Shown: positions 17,570-25,982, counted from the stretch's first letter. The stretch: 36,614 nt of DNA from Alphaproteobacteria bacterium (GCA_949498175.1 CATDDF010000088.1:1-36614); one strand, 5' to 3'. A program made the numbers and translations. Notes: generated by a model not told the origin, from the letters alone.

Positions 17570-18649
17570 ATGAAAGACGAAGGCGTCGAGAAATTTGGCG
17601 GCACGAAAGACGTTGCCGATACGCATAAATTCAACGAGCAAAATCTGGAAGATTATATGGCCGCCCATGTTGAGGGTTTTGAAGGGCCATTGGAAGTGCG
17701 CCAATTCAAGGGCGGGCAATCCAACCCGACTTATCAATTGGTCACACCGAACAAAAAATATGTCATGCGCCGCAAGCCGCCGGGTAAGCTCTTGCCTTCC
17801 GCTCACGCCGTCGACCGCGAATATAAAGTCATAACCGCGCTTGGCACGATTAACTTTCCGGTGCCGCGCACATATTGCTTGTGCGAAGATGAGAGCATTG
17901 TCGGCACCATGTTCTATATTATGGATATGGTTGACGGTCGCATTTTATGGGACCCGCAATTGCCTGATATTCCGAAAGAAGGTCGCCGCCCGATTTTTGA
18001 AGCCAAAATCGGCACTTTGGCGGCTCTGCATAATGCCGATTATAAAGCCATCGGGCTGGGTGATTTCGGCAAGGAGGGCGAATATTTCGAGCGGCAAATT
18101 TCGCGCTGGACCAAGCAATATCAGCTTTCCGAAACGCAAGAAATTACCAGCATGAACAAGCTGATTGACTGGCTGCCCGGCAATATTCCGGGCAATGATG
18201 AAGTGTCGATTGTGCATGGCGATTACCGCCTCGACAATATGGTGCTGCATAAAGACAAGCCTGAAGTGGCCGCCGTGCTGGATTGGGAATTGTCGACGCT
18301 GGGTCATCCGCTGGGCGATTTCACTTATCACTTGATGCAGTGGTATATGCCGAGCGATGCGGGCAGCACCAATACGCTGAAAGGTGCCGATTTTGATGCG
18401 CTCAACATTCCCGATGCGGCAGAATATACCCGTCTTTATTGCGAAGCGACGGGGCGCGACGGCATTGATAATCTAGATTTCTATATTGCCTATAATATGT
18501 TCCGTCTGGCCGGTATTTTGCAGGGTATTGTCGGGCGCGTGCGCGACGGCACGGCGTCCAACGCCCACGCCGCCGCCATGGAAGACCGCGTCAAACCGCT
18601 GTCTGACATGGGCTGGGAATATGCGCTACGGGCAGGGGCCGAAGGTTAA
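17570..18649 (+). CDS. APH-like phosphotransferase, ACAD10/ACAD11 kinase-domain type
   Basis: The 359-residue protein belongs to the aminoglycoside-phosphotransferase/choline-kinase fold. It has the nucleotide loop region RQFKGGQSNPTYQL followed by YVMRRKPPGKLLPSAHAVDRE, the catalytic Brenner motif HGDYRLDN (216-223), and the metal-binding Asp in LDWELS (from residue 238). These sequences resemble the kinase domain fused to the dehydrogenase in mammalian ACAD10/ACAD11, not true aminoglycoside resistance enzymes. The acyl-CoA dehydrogenase at 21555 is of the matching type. The ATG at 17570 has GGGAGA upstream and lies 11 bases after the purD stop, so it may be co-transcribed with purD. A role in hydroxyacyl-CoA phosphorylation is inferred. 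Confidence 0.88.
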   Translation: MKDEGVEKFGGTKDVADTHKFNEQNLEDYMAAHVEGFEGPLEVRQFKGGQSNPTYQLVTPNKKYVMRRKPPGKLLPSAHAVDREYKVITALGTINFPVPRTYCLCEDESIVGTMFYIMDMVDGRILWDPQLPDIPKEGRRPIFEAKIGTLAALHNADYKAIGLGDFGKEGEYFERQISRWTKQYQLSETQEITSMNKLIDWLPGNIPGNDEVSIVHGDYRLDNMVLHKDKPEVAAVLDWELSTLGHPLGDFTYHLMQWYMPSDAGSTNTLKGADFDALNIPDAAEYTRLYCEATGRDGIDNLDFYIAYNMFRLAGILQGIVGRVRDGTASNAHAAAMEDRVKPLSDMGWEYALRAGAEG

Positions 18650-18711
18650 ATCGTCAAGCGATACAACCTTCGCGTGTAACACCTTTCTTTTTTGCCTGTT
18701 ATATTAAGGCG

Positions 18712-18734
18712 GCAATCAGCAGACGGCTGATTGC
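18712..18734 (+). repeat. Perfect hairpin, 9-bp stem
   Basis: GCAATCAGC (18712-18720) and GCTGATTGC (18726-18734) form a perfect 9-bp stem with a 5-base loop, 62 bases after the phosphotransferase stop. It is not followed by a T-run, so it is not a standard terminator. It may end or stabilise the upstream mRNA or be the first stem of the structured interval that follows. Confidence 0.6.
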
Positions 18735-18740
18735 TGGGGA

Positions 18741-18888
18741 GGTAGAAGACCCCGTTCCAAGCGGTGGTGGCTAACGTTCTGTTAAATGCCATCGACATAA
18801 AACCGTCATCTCGACTTGGTCGGGGTGACGGCGGAATAAGGCTTTGGCTCAATACGCCGTCGGTCCGTCTCGGAGCGGTTCTTCTACC
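18741..18888 (+). other. Long-range inverted repeat framing the intergenic interval
   Basis: GGTAGAAGA (18741-18749) and TCTTCTACC (18880-18888) are perfect reverse complements 130 bases apart; extended to 17 bases on each side, 15 positions match. Between them lies a REP-like hairpin (18803-18831), so transcription would give a branched structure. The 298-base interval 18650-18947 has no gene I can support. I match it to no RNA family I know (not SRP RNA, 6S RNA, tmRNA or a common riboswitch). It could be a structured RNA or a palindromic repeat element. Confidence 0.4.
18803..18831 (+). repeat. REP-like palindromic hairpin
   Basis: CCGTCATC (18803-18810) pairs with GGTGACGG (18824-18831) through one T-G wobble, with an inner CGA/TCG stem around a CTTGG loop. 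The CGTCATC...GGTGACGG layout is like extragenic palindromes dispersed in many alphaproteobacterial genomes. Only one copy is present here, so its repeat nature is an inference. Confidence 0.5.
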
Positions 18889-18895
18889 ACCCCGG

Positions 18896-18915
18896 CGCTT
18901 CGATATATCGAAGCG
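18896..18915 (+). repeat. Perfect 20-bp palindrome
   Basis: CGCTTCGATATATCGAAGCG is its own reverse complement over all 20 bases. One G-T pair and then CCG/CGG extend it to 28 bases (18892-18919). It lies 32 bases upstream of the small membrane protein start at 18948 and just before its ribosome binding site (AAGGA near 18937). It could bind a dimeric regulator, be a cruciform, or be the end of a palindromic element. Confidence 0.7.
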
Positions 18916-18947
18916 TCGGCACGGTAACCGCAAAAGAAGGACAAAAA

Positions 18948-19232
18948 ATGCGACCGGCAAAACCACAGCCAAGCTGGCTGCACCTATTGCTGGTGCGGTT
19001 CATCATCATTCTGTTTTTCCCCTATATTTTTCTGAAGGTCATTCTCAGGCTGGCTTTCAATTATAGTTTGCTGGGCATTGCCCTGCTGACCCCGGCTGAT
19101 TGGACCGAAGAAGAAGAGGAAATGTTACGCAAAGCCATTTGGCGCGGCCGGCGACCGGAGCACCTGATATTCACCTTTTGGCGGCGCGCCAGGGATATTG
19201 AAGCCAAAGCGAGAGAATTGGGGCTGCTTTAG
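18948..19232 (+). CDS. Small membrane protein, unknown function
   Basis: This 94-residue protein is not recognised. A hydrophobic region at about 11-48 could form one long or two short membrane helices; it is followed by an acidic stretch (DWTEEEEEML) and a basic, amphipathic C-terminal helix (RKAIWRGRRPEHLIFTFWRRARDIEAKARELGLL region). An AAGGA site 7 bases before the ATG and a start that makes sense support it as real. Its stop codon overlaps that of the convergent gene by 4 bases. The upstream region is rich in palindromes. Confidence 0.65.
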   Translation: MRPAKPQPSWLHLLLVRFIIILFFPYIFLKVILRLAFNYSLLGIALLTPADWTEEEEEMLRKAIWRGRRPEHLIFTFWRRARDIEAKARELGLL

Positions 19233-19570
19233 CCCCGAAACAAAAACACCACAAAGTCGATAATGGCGACAATGACCGTGGTATTGCCGATGGCCAGCAT
19301 GTTGAAGCGGTGATTGACGGCGGCAAAGCCGGTCTTCAGCACGCCTTCAAGCCGCGCTTCGGTTTTTCTGACATCGCCGCGCACATCATCAAGCAAGAGG
19401 CGCGTCTTTTGTGTCTGCTCGTTCATATCACGACGCAGCGCCGCCAAATCCTGCTTGGTTGAAAACTGCCCGAACATATCGGCCTGTTTGTCGGCCAATA
19501 GCTCGGCTTGCGCCTCTTCCATACCGCTTTGGGTAAAATCGGAAATAAATTTATCTTTATCGAACGCCAT
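19229..19570 (-). CDS. DUF1640-like coiled-coil membrane protein
   Basis: The 113-residue protein has an N-terminal helix resembling the DUF1640 family (FISDFTQSGMEEAQAELLADKQADM), a coiled-coil at about 38-80 (STKQDLAALRRDMNEQTQKTR and onwards) and one C-terminal membrane helix (about 92-111, TTVIVAIIDFVVFLF). DUF1640 is distantly related to mitochondrial CCDC90/MCUR1 proteins. Bacterial members are small, often paralogous and of unknown function. The topology suggests a coiled-coil rod attached to the inner membrane by its C-terminus. rsmD ends 45 bases upstream on the same strand. Confidence 0.75.
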   Translation of the reverse strand: MAFDKDKFISDFTQSGMEEAQAELLADKQADMFGQFSTKQDLAALRRDMNEQTQKTRLLLDDVRGDVRKTEARLEGVLKTGFAAVNHRFNMLAIGNTTVIVAIIDFVVFLFRG

Positions 19571-19614
19571 GGCCGCGCTCCTTATTCTTGCTCTTGTTCT
19601 TATGCGTCACGCTA

Positions 19615-20151
19615 TCATGCGGGGGTAAGAAATATCAATTGCGTATCGCCTTTGGCGCGCCGCTCGGCTTCACGATAATTTTCCGACACCGTCACCACAC
19701 TGCGCTTGGCTTCTTCAATCACCACAATGGCATTATCGGTGAGGTGGGCGCGCAAAGCGGGCAATACGGCTTCGGCCAGCCCCTTGCCATAGGGCGGGTC
19801 GAGGAAGACCAAATCAAATTGGGCGTCGTCGAAACGCGCTTTACGCAAATCATGGCGCAAAAGCTGCGCTGCCGCATCGGCACCACAAGCCGCGATATTG
19901 GCTTTAATGGCAGCGCACGCAGCATGGTCATTCTCAACAAAAACGCAATGCGCCGCGCCGCGCGACAACGCCTCCAAACCCAAAGCGCCGGAACCGGCAA
20001 AGCCGTCCAGCACATGTAAGCCGTCAAAATCAAGCCGCGCCGCCATCATGGAAAACAGCGCTTCGCGATTGCGGTCACTGGTCGGCCGTGTGCCGCGTCC
20101 TTTCGGCGCGCCAAGCCTTGTGCCGCCCCATTTACCGCTTATCAGACGCAT
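19615..20151 (-). CDS. rsmD: 16S rRNA (guanine966-N2)-methyltransferase RsmD
   Basis: RsmD methylates G966 of 16S rRNA in the assembled 30S subunit. The 178-residue protein begins MRLISGKWGGTRL, has the RPTSDRNREALFSMM segment, the SAM-binding LDGFAGSGALGLEAL (48-62) and the N-methyltransferase motif DPPYG (118-122). It overlaps the end of the upstream pseudouridine synthase gene by 20 bases, so both are probably translated together as an rRNA-modification pair. The length is normal. Confidence 0.95.
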   Translation of the reverse strand: MRLISGKWGGTRLGAPKGRGTRPTSDRNREALFSMMAARLDFDGLHVLDGFAGSGALGLEALSRGAAHCVFVENDHAACAAIKANIAACGADAAAQLLRHDLRKARFDDAQFDLVFLDPPYGKGLAEAVLPALRAHLTDNAIVVIEEAKRSVVTVSENYREAERRAKGDTQLIFLTPA

Positions 20152-20974
20152 GGTCTTTTTTACGCTTCGGCTTATCGCTTTTAGGCTTGCCGCCCTTCAT
20201 ATCGCTGTCTTTTGGTATCGTGCCGTCGACAATAGCCTGCCAGTTTTTGCCAAGCTGCTGGCGCAGCACGCGGCGTGGCACTTCTTCAACTTTGCCGCTC
20301 TCCAGCTGGCCCAATTGAAACGGCCCGAAGCTTAGCCGTATCAATCGGTTTACTTTCAAATCCAGCGCTTCCAGCACTTTCTTAATCTCGCGGTTTTTGC
20401 CCTCGCGCAAGGCCATGGTCAGCCATACATTGCCGCCCTGCACCCGTTCCAGCGACGCATCAATCGAGCGATAATTCACGCCGTCAATCTCAATGCCTTT
20501 TTTCAACGCTTTCAAGCGCGCCTCATCGGCTTTGCCGAAAGCCCGCACGCGATAGCGACGCAACCAGCCGGTGCTCGGCAATTCCAAAAACCGCTTCATG
20601 CCGCCATCATTGGTCAGCAGCAAAAGCCCTTCCGTATTGATATCGAGCCGCCCAACCGTATTAACGCGCGGCAGGCTGGCCGGCAGTTTCTGAAACACCG
20701 TATCGCGCCCTTGCGGGTCGCGATTGGTGGTCACCAGACCGGCGGGTTTGTGATACCGCCACAAACGCGGCGGGTCGGGCTCGCCCACCGGTTTGCCGTC
20801 CACCGTGATGCGATCGCTCGGCGTGACATTCAAAGCCGGTGTGTCGAGGCGGCGGCCATTTACCGCAATGCGGCCATCGGCAATCATGCGCTCGGCATCG
20901 CGGCGCGAACACACACCGGCGCGAGCCAATACTTTGGCGATACGGTCGCCTTCAAATTGAGATTTCTTCTCCAT
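20132..20974 (-). CDS. rluB: Pseudouridine synthase, RsuA/RluB family
   Basis: The enzyme isomerises a uridine in rRNA to pseudouridine. It has an N-terminal S4 RNA-binding domain (about 10-58: RIAKVLARAGVCSRRDAERM and IAVNGRRL), then the catalytic domain with GRLDINTEG (108-116; catalytic Asp111), and a basic C-terminal tail. The S4 domain and catalytic motif fit RsuA, RluB, RluE and RluF; RluB is the best guess because alphaproteobacteria keep one such gene next to rsmD. The ATG at 20974 is preferred over an upstream GTG at 20995; neither has a good ribosome binding site. It diverges from tadA. Confidence 0.88.
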   Translation of the reverse strand: MEKKSQFEGDRIAKVLARAGVCSRRDAERMIADGRIAVNGRRLDTPALNVTPSDRITVDGKPVGEPDPPRLWRYHKPAGLVTTNRDPQGRDTVFQKLPASLPRVNTVGRLDINTEGLLLLTNDGGMKRFLELPSTGWLRRYRVRAFGKADEARLKALKKGIEIDGVNYRSIDASLERVQGGNVWLTMALREGKNREIKKVLEALDLKVNRLIRLSFGPFQLGQLESGKVEEVPRRVLRQQLGKNWQAIVDGTIPKDSDMKGGKPKSDKPKRKKDHASDKR

Positions 20975-21027
20975 AATTACGCACTGCTGTAGCACGCGCC
21001 GCGCCCGCCATGCTAGTGTCGCGTTTG

Positions 21028-21480
21028 ATGAGTGATGATTTTATGCAAATGGCACTGGATGAAGCGCAGGCCGCCGCACAGGCCGGTGAAGTGCCGGTCG
21101 GCGCGGTGCTGGTCGGACAAGACGGCAAGGTTTTGGCGCAAACACATAATCACATGCGGCGCTTCAATGACCCGACCGCGCATGCGGAAATCCTCGCCAT
21201 ACGCCAAGCATGCGAAAAACTGGGCAATGAACGGCTTATGGGCTGCAGCCTTTATGTGACGCTGGAACCGTGCCCCATGTGCGCCGGTGCGATTGCCGAG
21301 GCGCGCATTGCCAAGCTGTTTTATGGCGCTGCGGATGTGAAAGGCGGCGCGGTTGATAATGGCGTTGCCTTGTTTGACCAAAAATCATGCCACCATGCAC
21401 CGGAGGTAATCGGCGGCTTGCGCGAAAGCGATTGCGCTGCCCTGCTGAAAGAATTTTTTGCCCTGCGGCGAAATGGTTAG
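21028..21480 (+). CDS. tadA: tRNA-specific adenosine deaminase
   Basis: TadA deaminates A34 of tRNA-Arg(ACG) to inosine. The 150-residue protein has both zinc/catalytic motifs: HAE (52-54) and PCPMC (81-85), in a CDA-fold sequence with the typical PVGAVLV and LEPCPMCAGAI segments. The start at 21028 (MSDDFMQMAL) is closest to family members; an ATG at 21010 is in frame. The gene diverges from the pseudouridine synthase within about 50 bases, another conserved alphaproteobacterial arrangement. Confidence 0.95.
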   Translation: MSDDFMQMALDEAQAAAQAGEVPVGAVLVGQDGKVLAQTHNHMRRFNDPTAHAEILAIRQACEKLGNERLMGCSLYVTLEPCPMCAGAIAEARIAKLFYGAADVKGGAVDNGVALFDQKSCHHAPEVIGGLRESDCAALLKEFFALRRNG

Positions 21481-21501
21481 CCGCATAGGCGCTTTTTTGC
21501 T

Positions 21502-21518
21502 TGGCACTGGGCGTGCCA
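21502..21518 (+). terminator. Small hairpin between tadA and the acyl-CoA dehydrogenase
   Basis: TGGCAC (21502-21507) and GTGCCA (21513-21518) make a perfect 6-bp stem with a 5-base loop, followed by only three T. It could be a weak terminator for tadA. It lies 37 bases before the dehydrogenase start. Confidence 0.3.
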
Positions 21519-21554
21519 TTTCATAGGATTTCGGCAATCGAAAGGGAGAAGAGA

Positions 21555-22823
21555 ATGATTTTCGAACATAATGACCGCACCAAAGAGCTGATTGCCCGCG
21601 TTGAGGCTTTTATGGATGCACATATTTATCCCAATGAAGCGACCTATGCCGAGCAAATGGACGCGTTCCGCGCCGAAGGCAATCCGTGGCAAGTGCCGCC
21701 CATTATGGAAGAGCTGAAAGAAAAAGCCAAAGCTGAGGGCTTGTGGAATCTGTTCCTGCCGGAAAGCGAGCGCGGTTTCGGTCTGTCCAATGTCGAATAT
21801 GCACCGCTTTGCGAAGTGATGGGCCGCGTCGGCTTTGCGTCGGAAGTATTTAACTGCTCGGCCCCCGATACCGGCAATATGGAAGTGCTGGAACGCTATG
21901 GCAATGACCGCCATAAGGAAGAATATATGGTGCCGCTGCTGAATGGTGACATTCGCTCGGCCTTTTTGATGACCGAGCCGCTGGTGGCCTCATCAGACGC
22001 CACAAATATTGAAACCAAGATTGAACGCGATGGCGATGAATATGTCATTAACGGGCGCAAATGGTGGTCATCAGGCGTTGGCGACCCGCGCTGCAAAATT
22101 GCCATTGTCATGGGCAAAACCAATCCTGATGCGCCGCGTCACCAACAGCAAAGCCAAATTCTTATGCCGCTCGACGCACCGGGCGTTGAAGTGCTGCGCA
22201 TGTTGCCGGTCTTCGGTTATGACGATGCACCGCATGGCCATGCCGAAGTGCTGCTGAAAGATGTCCGCGTGCCGGCTGAAAATCTGCTGCTCGGCGAAGG
22301 CCGCGGCTTTGAGATTGCGCAAGGCCGTCTTGGCCCGGGTCGCATTCACCACTGCATGCGCACCATTGGTGTCGCCGAGCGCGCCCTGGAGAAAATGTGC
22401 GAGCGTTTGATGAGCCGCACGGCGTTTGGCAAGCGCGTTGCCGACCAAAGCATTTGGGAACAACGCATCGCCGAAGCGCGCACCAATATTGAAATGACCC
22501 GCCTGTTGACCATGAAAGCCGCCTATATGATGGATACGGTCGGCAATAAGGTTGCCAAAAGCGAGATTGCACAAATTAAAGTTGCCGGTCCGCGCATTGC
22601 CCTGCAAATCATTGATGACGCCATTCAGGCGCATGGCGGTGGCGGTGTCACCACCGATTTCGGTCTGGCGCGCATGTATTCAGGCATTCGCACATTGCGC
22701 ATTGCTGATGGCCCCGATGAGGTGCACAACCGCACCATTGCCCGTCTCGAGATGAAAAAATATGCCGATCTCAGCCAAGCCGGCGATGCTGATTTGAAAA
22801 CGCTGGATGTGCCGCGCTCATAA
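21555..22823 (+). CDS. Acyl-CoA dehydrogenase, ACAD11-like
   Basis: This 422-residue flavoprotein oxidises an acyl-CoA to the enoyl-CoA with FAD, passing electrons to ETF. Segments [73 protein letters not shown] and [13 protein letters not shown] read in order like the dehydrogenase domain of human ACAD11, closer than to the medium-chain enzymes. The APH-like kinase at 17570 corresponds to the other ACAD11 domain. The ATG at 21555 has a strong GGGAGAAGAG site; the upstream in-frame extension is rejected. A rho-independent terminator follows. Its acyl substrate is unknown. Confidence 0.93.
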   Translation: MIFEHNDRTKELIARVEAFMDAHIYPNEATYAEQMDAFRAEGNPWQVPPIMEELKEKAKAEGLWNLFLPESERGFGLSNVEYAPLCEVMGRVGFASEVFNCSAPDTGNMEVLERYGNDRHKEEYMVPLLNGDIRSAFLMTEPLVASSDATNIETKIERDGDEYVINGRKWWSSGVGDPRCKIAIVMGKTNPDAPRHQQQSQILMPLDAPGVEVLRMLPVFGYDDAPHGHAEVLLKDVRVPAENLLLGEGRGFEIAQGRLGPGRIHHCMRTIGVAERALEKMCERLMSRTAFGKRVADQSIWEQRIAEARTNIEMTRLLTMKAAYMMDTVGNKVAKSEIAQIKVAGPRIALQIIDDAIQAHGGGGVTTDFGLARMYSGIRTLRIADGPDEVHNRTIARLEMKKYADLSQAGDADLKTLDVPRS

Positions 22824-22846
22824 ACGCGACATTGATACCCAACATG

Positions 22847-22879
22847 AAACCCCGCTCCGGAAACAGGGCGGGGTTTTTT
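22847..22879 (+). terminator. Rho-independent terminator of the acyl-CoA dehydrogenase gene
   Basis: ACCCCGC (22849-22855) and GCGGGGT (22868-22874) form a perfect GC-rich stem over a 12-base loop, with a run of six T (22874-22879). It lies 24 bases after the stop codon and just before the convergent mutL stop. On the minus strand the T-run is only three, so it acts mainly on the plus strand. Confidence 0.9.
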
Positions 22880-22887
22880 CTTGCGCG

Positions 22888-24723
22888 CTAGCGCCGCCCG
22901 AACAGCCGTTCAATATCGGCCAGTTTCAATTCCACATAGGTCGGGCGTCCATGATTGCATTGGCCGGAATTGGGCGTCGCTTCCATATCGCGCAGCAGCG
23001 CGTTCATTTCATCCGTGTTCAAACGCCTGCCCGCGCGCACCGACGTATGGCATGCCAACGTGCCGGCAATGTCCTCCAGCTTTTCTTTCAACGCCAAACC
23101 GGCCCCAAGCTCGCGCATTTCTTCCGCCATATCGGCCAGCATCAGTTTCAAATCGGCACCATAGAGCATGGCCGGCACTTCGCGCAGCATCACCGCTTTG
23201 CGCCCCGCTTGGGCAGGGCCGAAATCTTCAATGACAAAGCCAAGCTCGGCCAGCTCATCAGCACGCGACAGCAATAACAATGCCGCCTCTTCTTCCAATT
23301 CCGCCACTTCCGGCACCAGCAATATTTGCCGCTTAATACCGGCCTCGGCAATTTGCGCCTTCATGCGCTCATAGACCAAGCGCTCATGCGCCGCATGCTG
23401 GTCAACAATCACAAAACCGTCATGCGTTTGCGCCAGCACATATGTTTCGTGCAATTGCGCGCGCGCCAGACCGAGCGGCAAATGCGCAGGTGCCGGTTCG
23501 GCCATCGTCGCAGCGGCTTGCGGGGTCGACAGCCAATCGGCCGCCGCTTCCGCCATGCCTTCCCCCATATTTTCAGCTGCGGGGCCTATCGGCGCTTGAA
23601 AGTCCCGTGCCGCGGCGAAATCTCCCTGCCGCGCCGCATCGCCCATATTGCCCCCCATATGACCATAACGAAACGCCGCCATGGTTTGCCCCGCCACAGT
23701 GGTGGAGGCGCGATGTCCGGCTTCGGCCAAAGCGGCGCGCAAGCCGCCGACAATCATCGAGCGAATGAGACCGGCATCTTTGAAGCGCACTTCGGTTTTG
23801 GCCGGATGCACATTGACGTCCAGCGCGTCTGAGGGCAGTTCGATGAACAAAGCCAGAGCGGGATGGCGATTGCCGGCGAGGAAATCTTGATAAGCACCGC
23901 GCACAGCGCCATTGAGCAGCTTGTCGCGCACCGGTCGGCCATTGACCACGAGATATTGTTTTTGCGCCGTCGCATGATTGAAGGTCGGCAATCCGGCAAA
24001 ACCGTAAAGCCGCACCCCGTCGCGCGCCGCCATGACCGGCACGGCATTATCGGCAAAATCGCGTCCCAAAATAGCCCCCAGTCTTTTCAATTGCCCGTCT
24101 TCGCCGCCCTCCGGCGGATAGGCAAAGGTCTTGCGCCCGCCACTGGTCAGGGAAAAACCAATGGCCGGATGCGCCATAGCGAGACGCTTCAAAATATCGC
24201 CGACCGCGGTCGTCTCGGCGCGCTCCGATTTCAAAAATTTCAGCCGCGCCGGCGTCGCGAAAAACAAATCATGCACCTCGACCCGGGTGCCGCGCGTCCC
24301 CGCTGCCGGTGTTACGGGAGAAACTTTACCGCCATTGACATTGACCTTATGCGCACTGTCATCATCGGCCGTGCGGCTGGTCAGCTCAAGACGGGCGACC
24401 GCGCCAATGCTCGGCAACGCCTCGCCGCGAAAGCCGAGGCTGGTAATTTGAAACATGCGATTGCCGCCATCACCCTCAGGCAGTTTGGAGGTGGCGTGGC
24501 GTTCAATCGCCAAAGCCAGCGCGTCGGCGCTCATGCCATGGCCATTATCCTCGACGAGAATAAGCGTCTTGCCGCCGCTGGCGAGGCTGACATCTATTTG
24601 TGTCGCGCCCGCATCAATGGCGTTTTCGACGAGCTCTTTCACCGCGCTGGCCGGACGCTCCACCACTTCACCCGCTGCAATGCGGTTAATGGTGTCTTCG
24701 GGCAAGCGGCGAATGTCAGTCAT
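22888..24723 (-). CDS. mutL: DNA mismatch repair protein MutL
   Basis: MutL links mismatch recognition by MutS to strand removal. The 611-residue protein has the GHKL ATPase motifs EDNGHGM, TSLGFRGEAL and GTRVEVHDLFF in the N-terminal half, a Gly/Ala/Met-rich linker (about 340-400), and a C-terminal domain with DQHAAHERLVYE (starting near residue 440), which fits the DQHA(x)2E(x)4E endonuclease motif. ACHTSVRAG and CNHGRPTYVEL near the C-terminus supply further metal-site segments. It should therefore nick DNA itself, as expected where MutH is absent. The ATG overlaps the pgi stop codon by one base. Confidence 0.96.
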   Translation of the reverse strand: MTDIRRLPEDTINRIAAGEVVERPASAVKELVENAIDAGATQIDVSLASGGKTLILVEDNGHGMSADALALAIERHATSKLPEGDGGNRMFQITSLGFRGEALPSIGAVARLELTSRTADDDSAHKVNVNGGKVSPVTPAAGTRGTRVEVHDLFFATPARLKFLKSERAETTAVGDILKRLAMAHPAIGFSLTSGGRKTFAYPPEGGEDGQLKRLGAILGRDFADNAVPVMAARDGVRLYGFAGLPTFNHATAQKQYLVVNGRPVRDKLLNGAVRGAYQDFLAGNRHPALALFIELPSDALDVNVHPAKTEVRFKDAGLIRSMIVGGLRAALAEAGHRASTTVAGQTMAAFRYGHMGGNMGDAARQGDFAAARDFQAPIGPAAENMGEGMAEAAADWLSTPQAAATMAEPAPAHLPLGLARAQLHETYVLAQTHDGFVIVDQHAAHERLVYERMKAQIAEAGIKRQILLVPEVAELEEEAALLLLSRADELAELGFVIEDFGPAQAGRKAVMLREVPAMLYGADLKLMLADMAEEMRELGAGLALKEKLEDIAGTLACHTSVRAGRRLNTDEMNALLRDMEATPNSGQCNHGRPTYVELKLADIERLFGRR

Positions 24724-25982
24724 TATTTTACCGCCATTTCCGACAAATAATGCTTGGCACGGGCTTTTCCGGCTTCCACTGCCGGTTGGTCAAAAGCGTC
24801 AATCACCAAACCGTCTGCCGCGTAAATCGTCTCAAGCTGAAAATGCATCAGCAAAGCGCCAATCGTCTCATCGTCAATGCTGTCCAACGCCATATGGCGC
24901 AACGGACGCCCGGCTTCCGCCAGCGTATCCATGGTGCCGCGCGCTTCCGCATCGACCAAATTGCCCATTCTATGACCGGCCAATGCGGCCAAGCCCTCAT
25001 CATCGGCGAAACTTTCAGGCACGCCGGTGCCGCCGCCCCGCGTCTGATGGCTCAGCAATGTGTAAAATTTATCATCGGGCCCGGCCATATAAAGCTGCAT
25101 TTGGCTGTGTTGGTCGACCGGCCCCAATGCGTTGACCGGCACCGAGCCTTTGCCTTCTTTACCGAGGCTCTCAGCCCAAAGCTGACGATACCAAAAGGCC
25201 AGACGCTCCAGCCGGTCGGCATAAGCCATCATCACGGAAATATTGCGCCCCGCCGCCATATGCGCCAATTGCGTGGCCGCCCCCAAAAGCGGCGCATAAT
25301 CTTCTGCCGCGCCTGCAAGACCGGCCATGACGGAAGCCGCACCGGCGCGAATTTTCTCAACATCACCACCGGCCCAAATGGCCGGCAAAAGCCCGACATT
25401 GGTAAACACGGAAAAGCGCCCGCCAATTTCGTCTTCATGGTCAAGCAGCATAAAACCGTAATGCGCCGCCATGCGCCTGAGAGCATTATCGCCACGCCCT
25501 GATATGCCGCCCATATGCGCTCCAATATCCAGCCCCTGCGTCTCAAGCGCCAATATGGCGCCACCCGCTTGCATCATGGTTTCCGCCGTGCCGCCTGATT
25601 TCGATACGACGAGAAACCGCGTGGCACTTAAATCAGTATCGAGCAAGCGCGCATAGCTCTCGCCATCAAGATTATCGACAAACGCCAAATGCGGGCCGCT
25701 GATTTGTCCGGCCGGTGTCAAACAACCATGCACTTGCGCCAGCACTTGTGCCCCGAGGCTTGAGCCGCCAGTGCCCAGAATAAGAATGCGCGCTGCCCCG
25801 TCACCCAACTGCCCTGCCAGTTCTTGCATAGCCGCAACATCATCGGTTTTCGCGGCCAATTGCATATGCGGCAAAGGGGTTGCTTGGTAGCGCCGGTGCG
25901 CCTTGCTCAAAGCGGCCACAGCGCCGTCAAAATGCGGCTGCGCCGCGCCATCAAGGGCACGCGTCAAATCCTGCTGCATCAT
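24723..25982 (-). CDS. pgi: Glucose-6-phosphate isomerase, short form
   Basis: The enzyme interconverts glucose-6-phosphate and fructose-6-phosphate. The 419-residue sequence has two SIS domains, with the sugar-phosphate loop VVSKSGGTAETM, the RFSVFTNVGLLP segment and VDQHSQMQLYMAGP. It is over 100 residues shorter than the E. coli enzyme, agreeing with a compact Pgi type. The start is one of two consecutive ATGs; AAGGA lies about 10 bases before the first. It is followed directly by mutL with a 1-base overlap. An alternative is a bifunctional phosphoglucose/phosphomannose isomerase, but QHSQMQLYMAGP favours Pgi. Confidence 0.88.
   Translation of the reverse strand: MMQQDLTRALDGAAQPHFDGAVAALSKAHRRYQATPLPHMQLAAKTDDVAAMQELAGQLGDGAARILILGTGGSSLGAQVLAQVHGCLTPAGQISGPHLAFVDNLDGESYARLLDTDLSATRFLVVSKSGGTAETMMQAGGAILALETQGLDIGAHMGGISGRGDNALRRMAAHYGFMLLDHEDEIGGRFSVFTNVGLLPAIWAGGDVEKIRAGAASVMAGLAGAAEDYAPLLGAATQLAHMAAGRNISVMMAYADRLERLAFWYRQLWAESLGKEGKGSVPVNALGPVDQHSQMQLYMAGPDDKFYTLLSHQTRGGGTGVPESFADDEGLAALAGHRMGNLVDAEARGTMDTLAEAGRPLRHMALDSIDDETIGALLMHFQLETIYAADGLVIDAFDQPAVEAGKARAKHYLSEMAVK

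Noticed and set aside
17570-18649. Aminoglycoside resistance kinase
   Set aside because: The Brenner motif belongs to the wider APH fold; the flanking sequence and the companion dehydrogenase fit the ACAD10/11 kinase type.
18646-18972. 108-codon minus-strand frame across the gene-free interval
   Set aside because: Its translation is made of the palindromic repeats (RRFDISKRR appears in both directions), which is typical of non-coding repeats.
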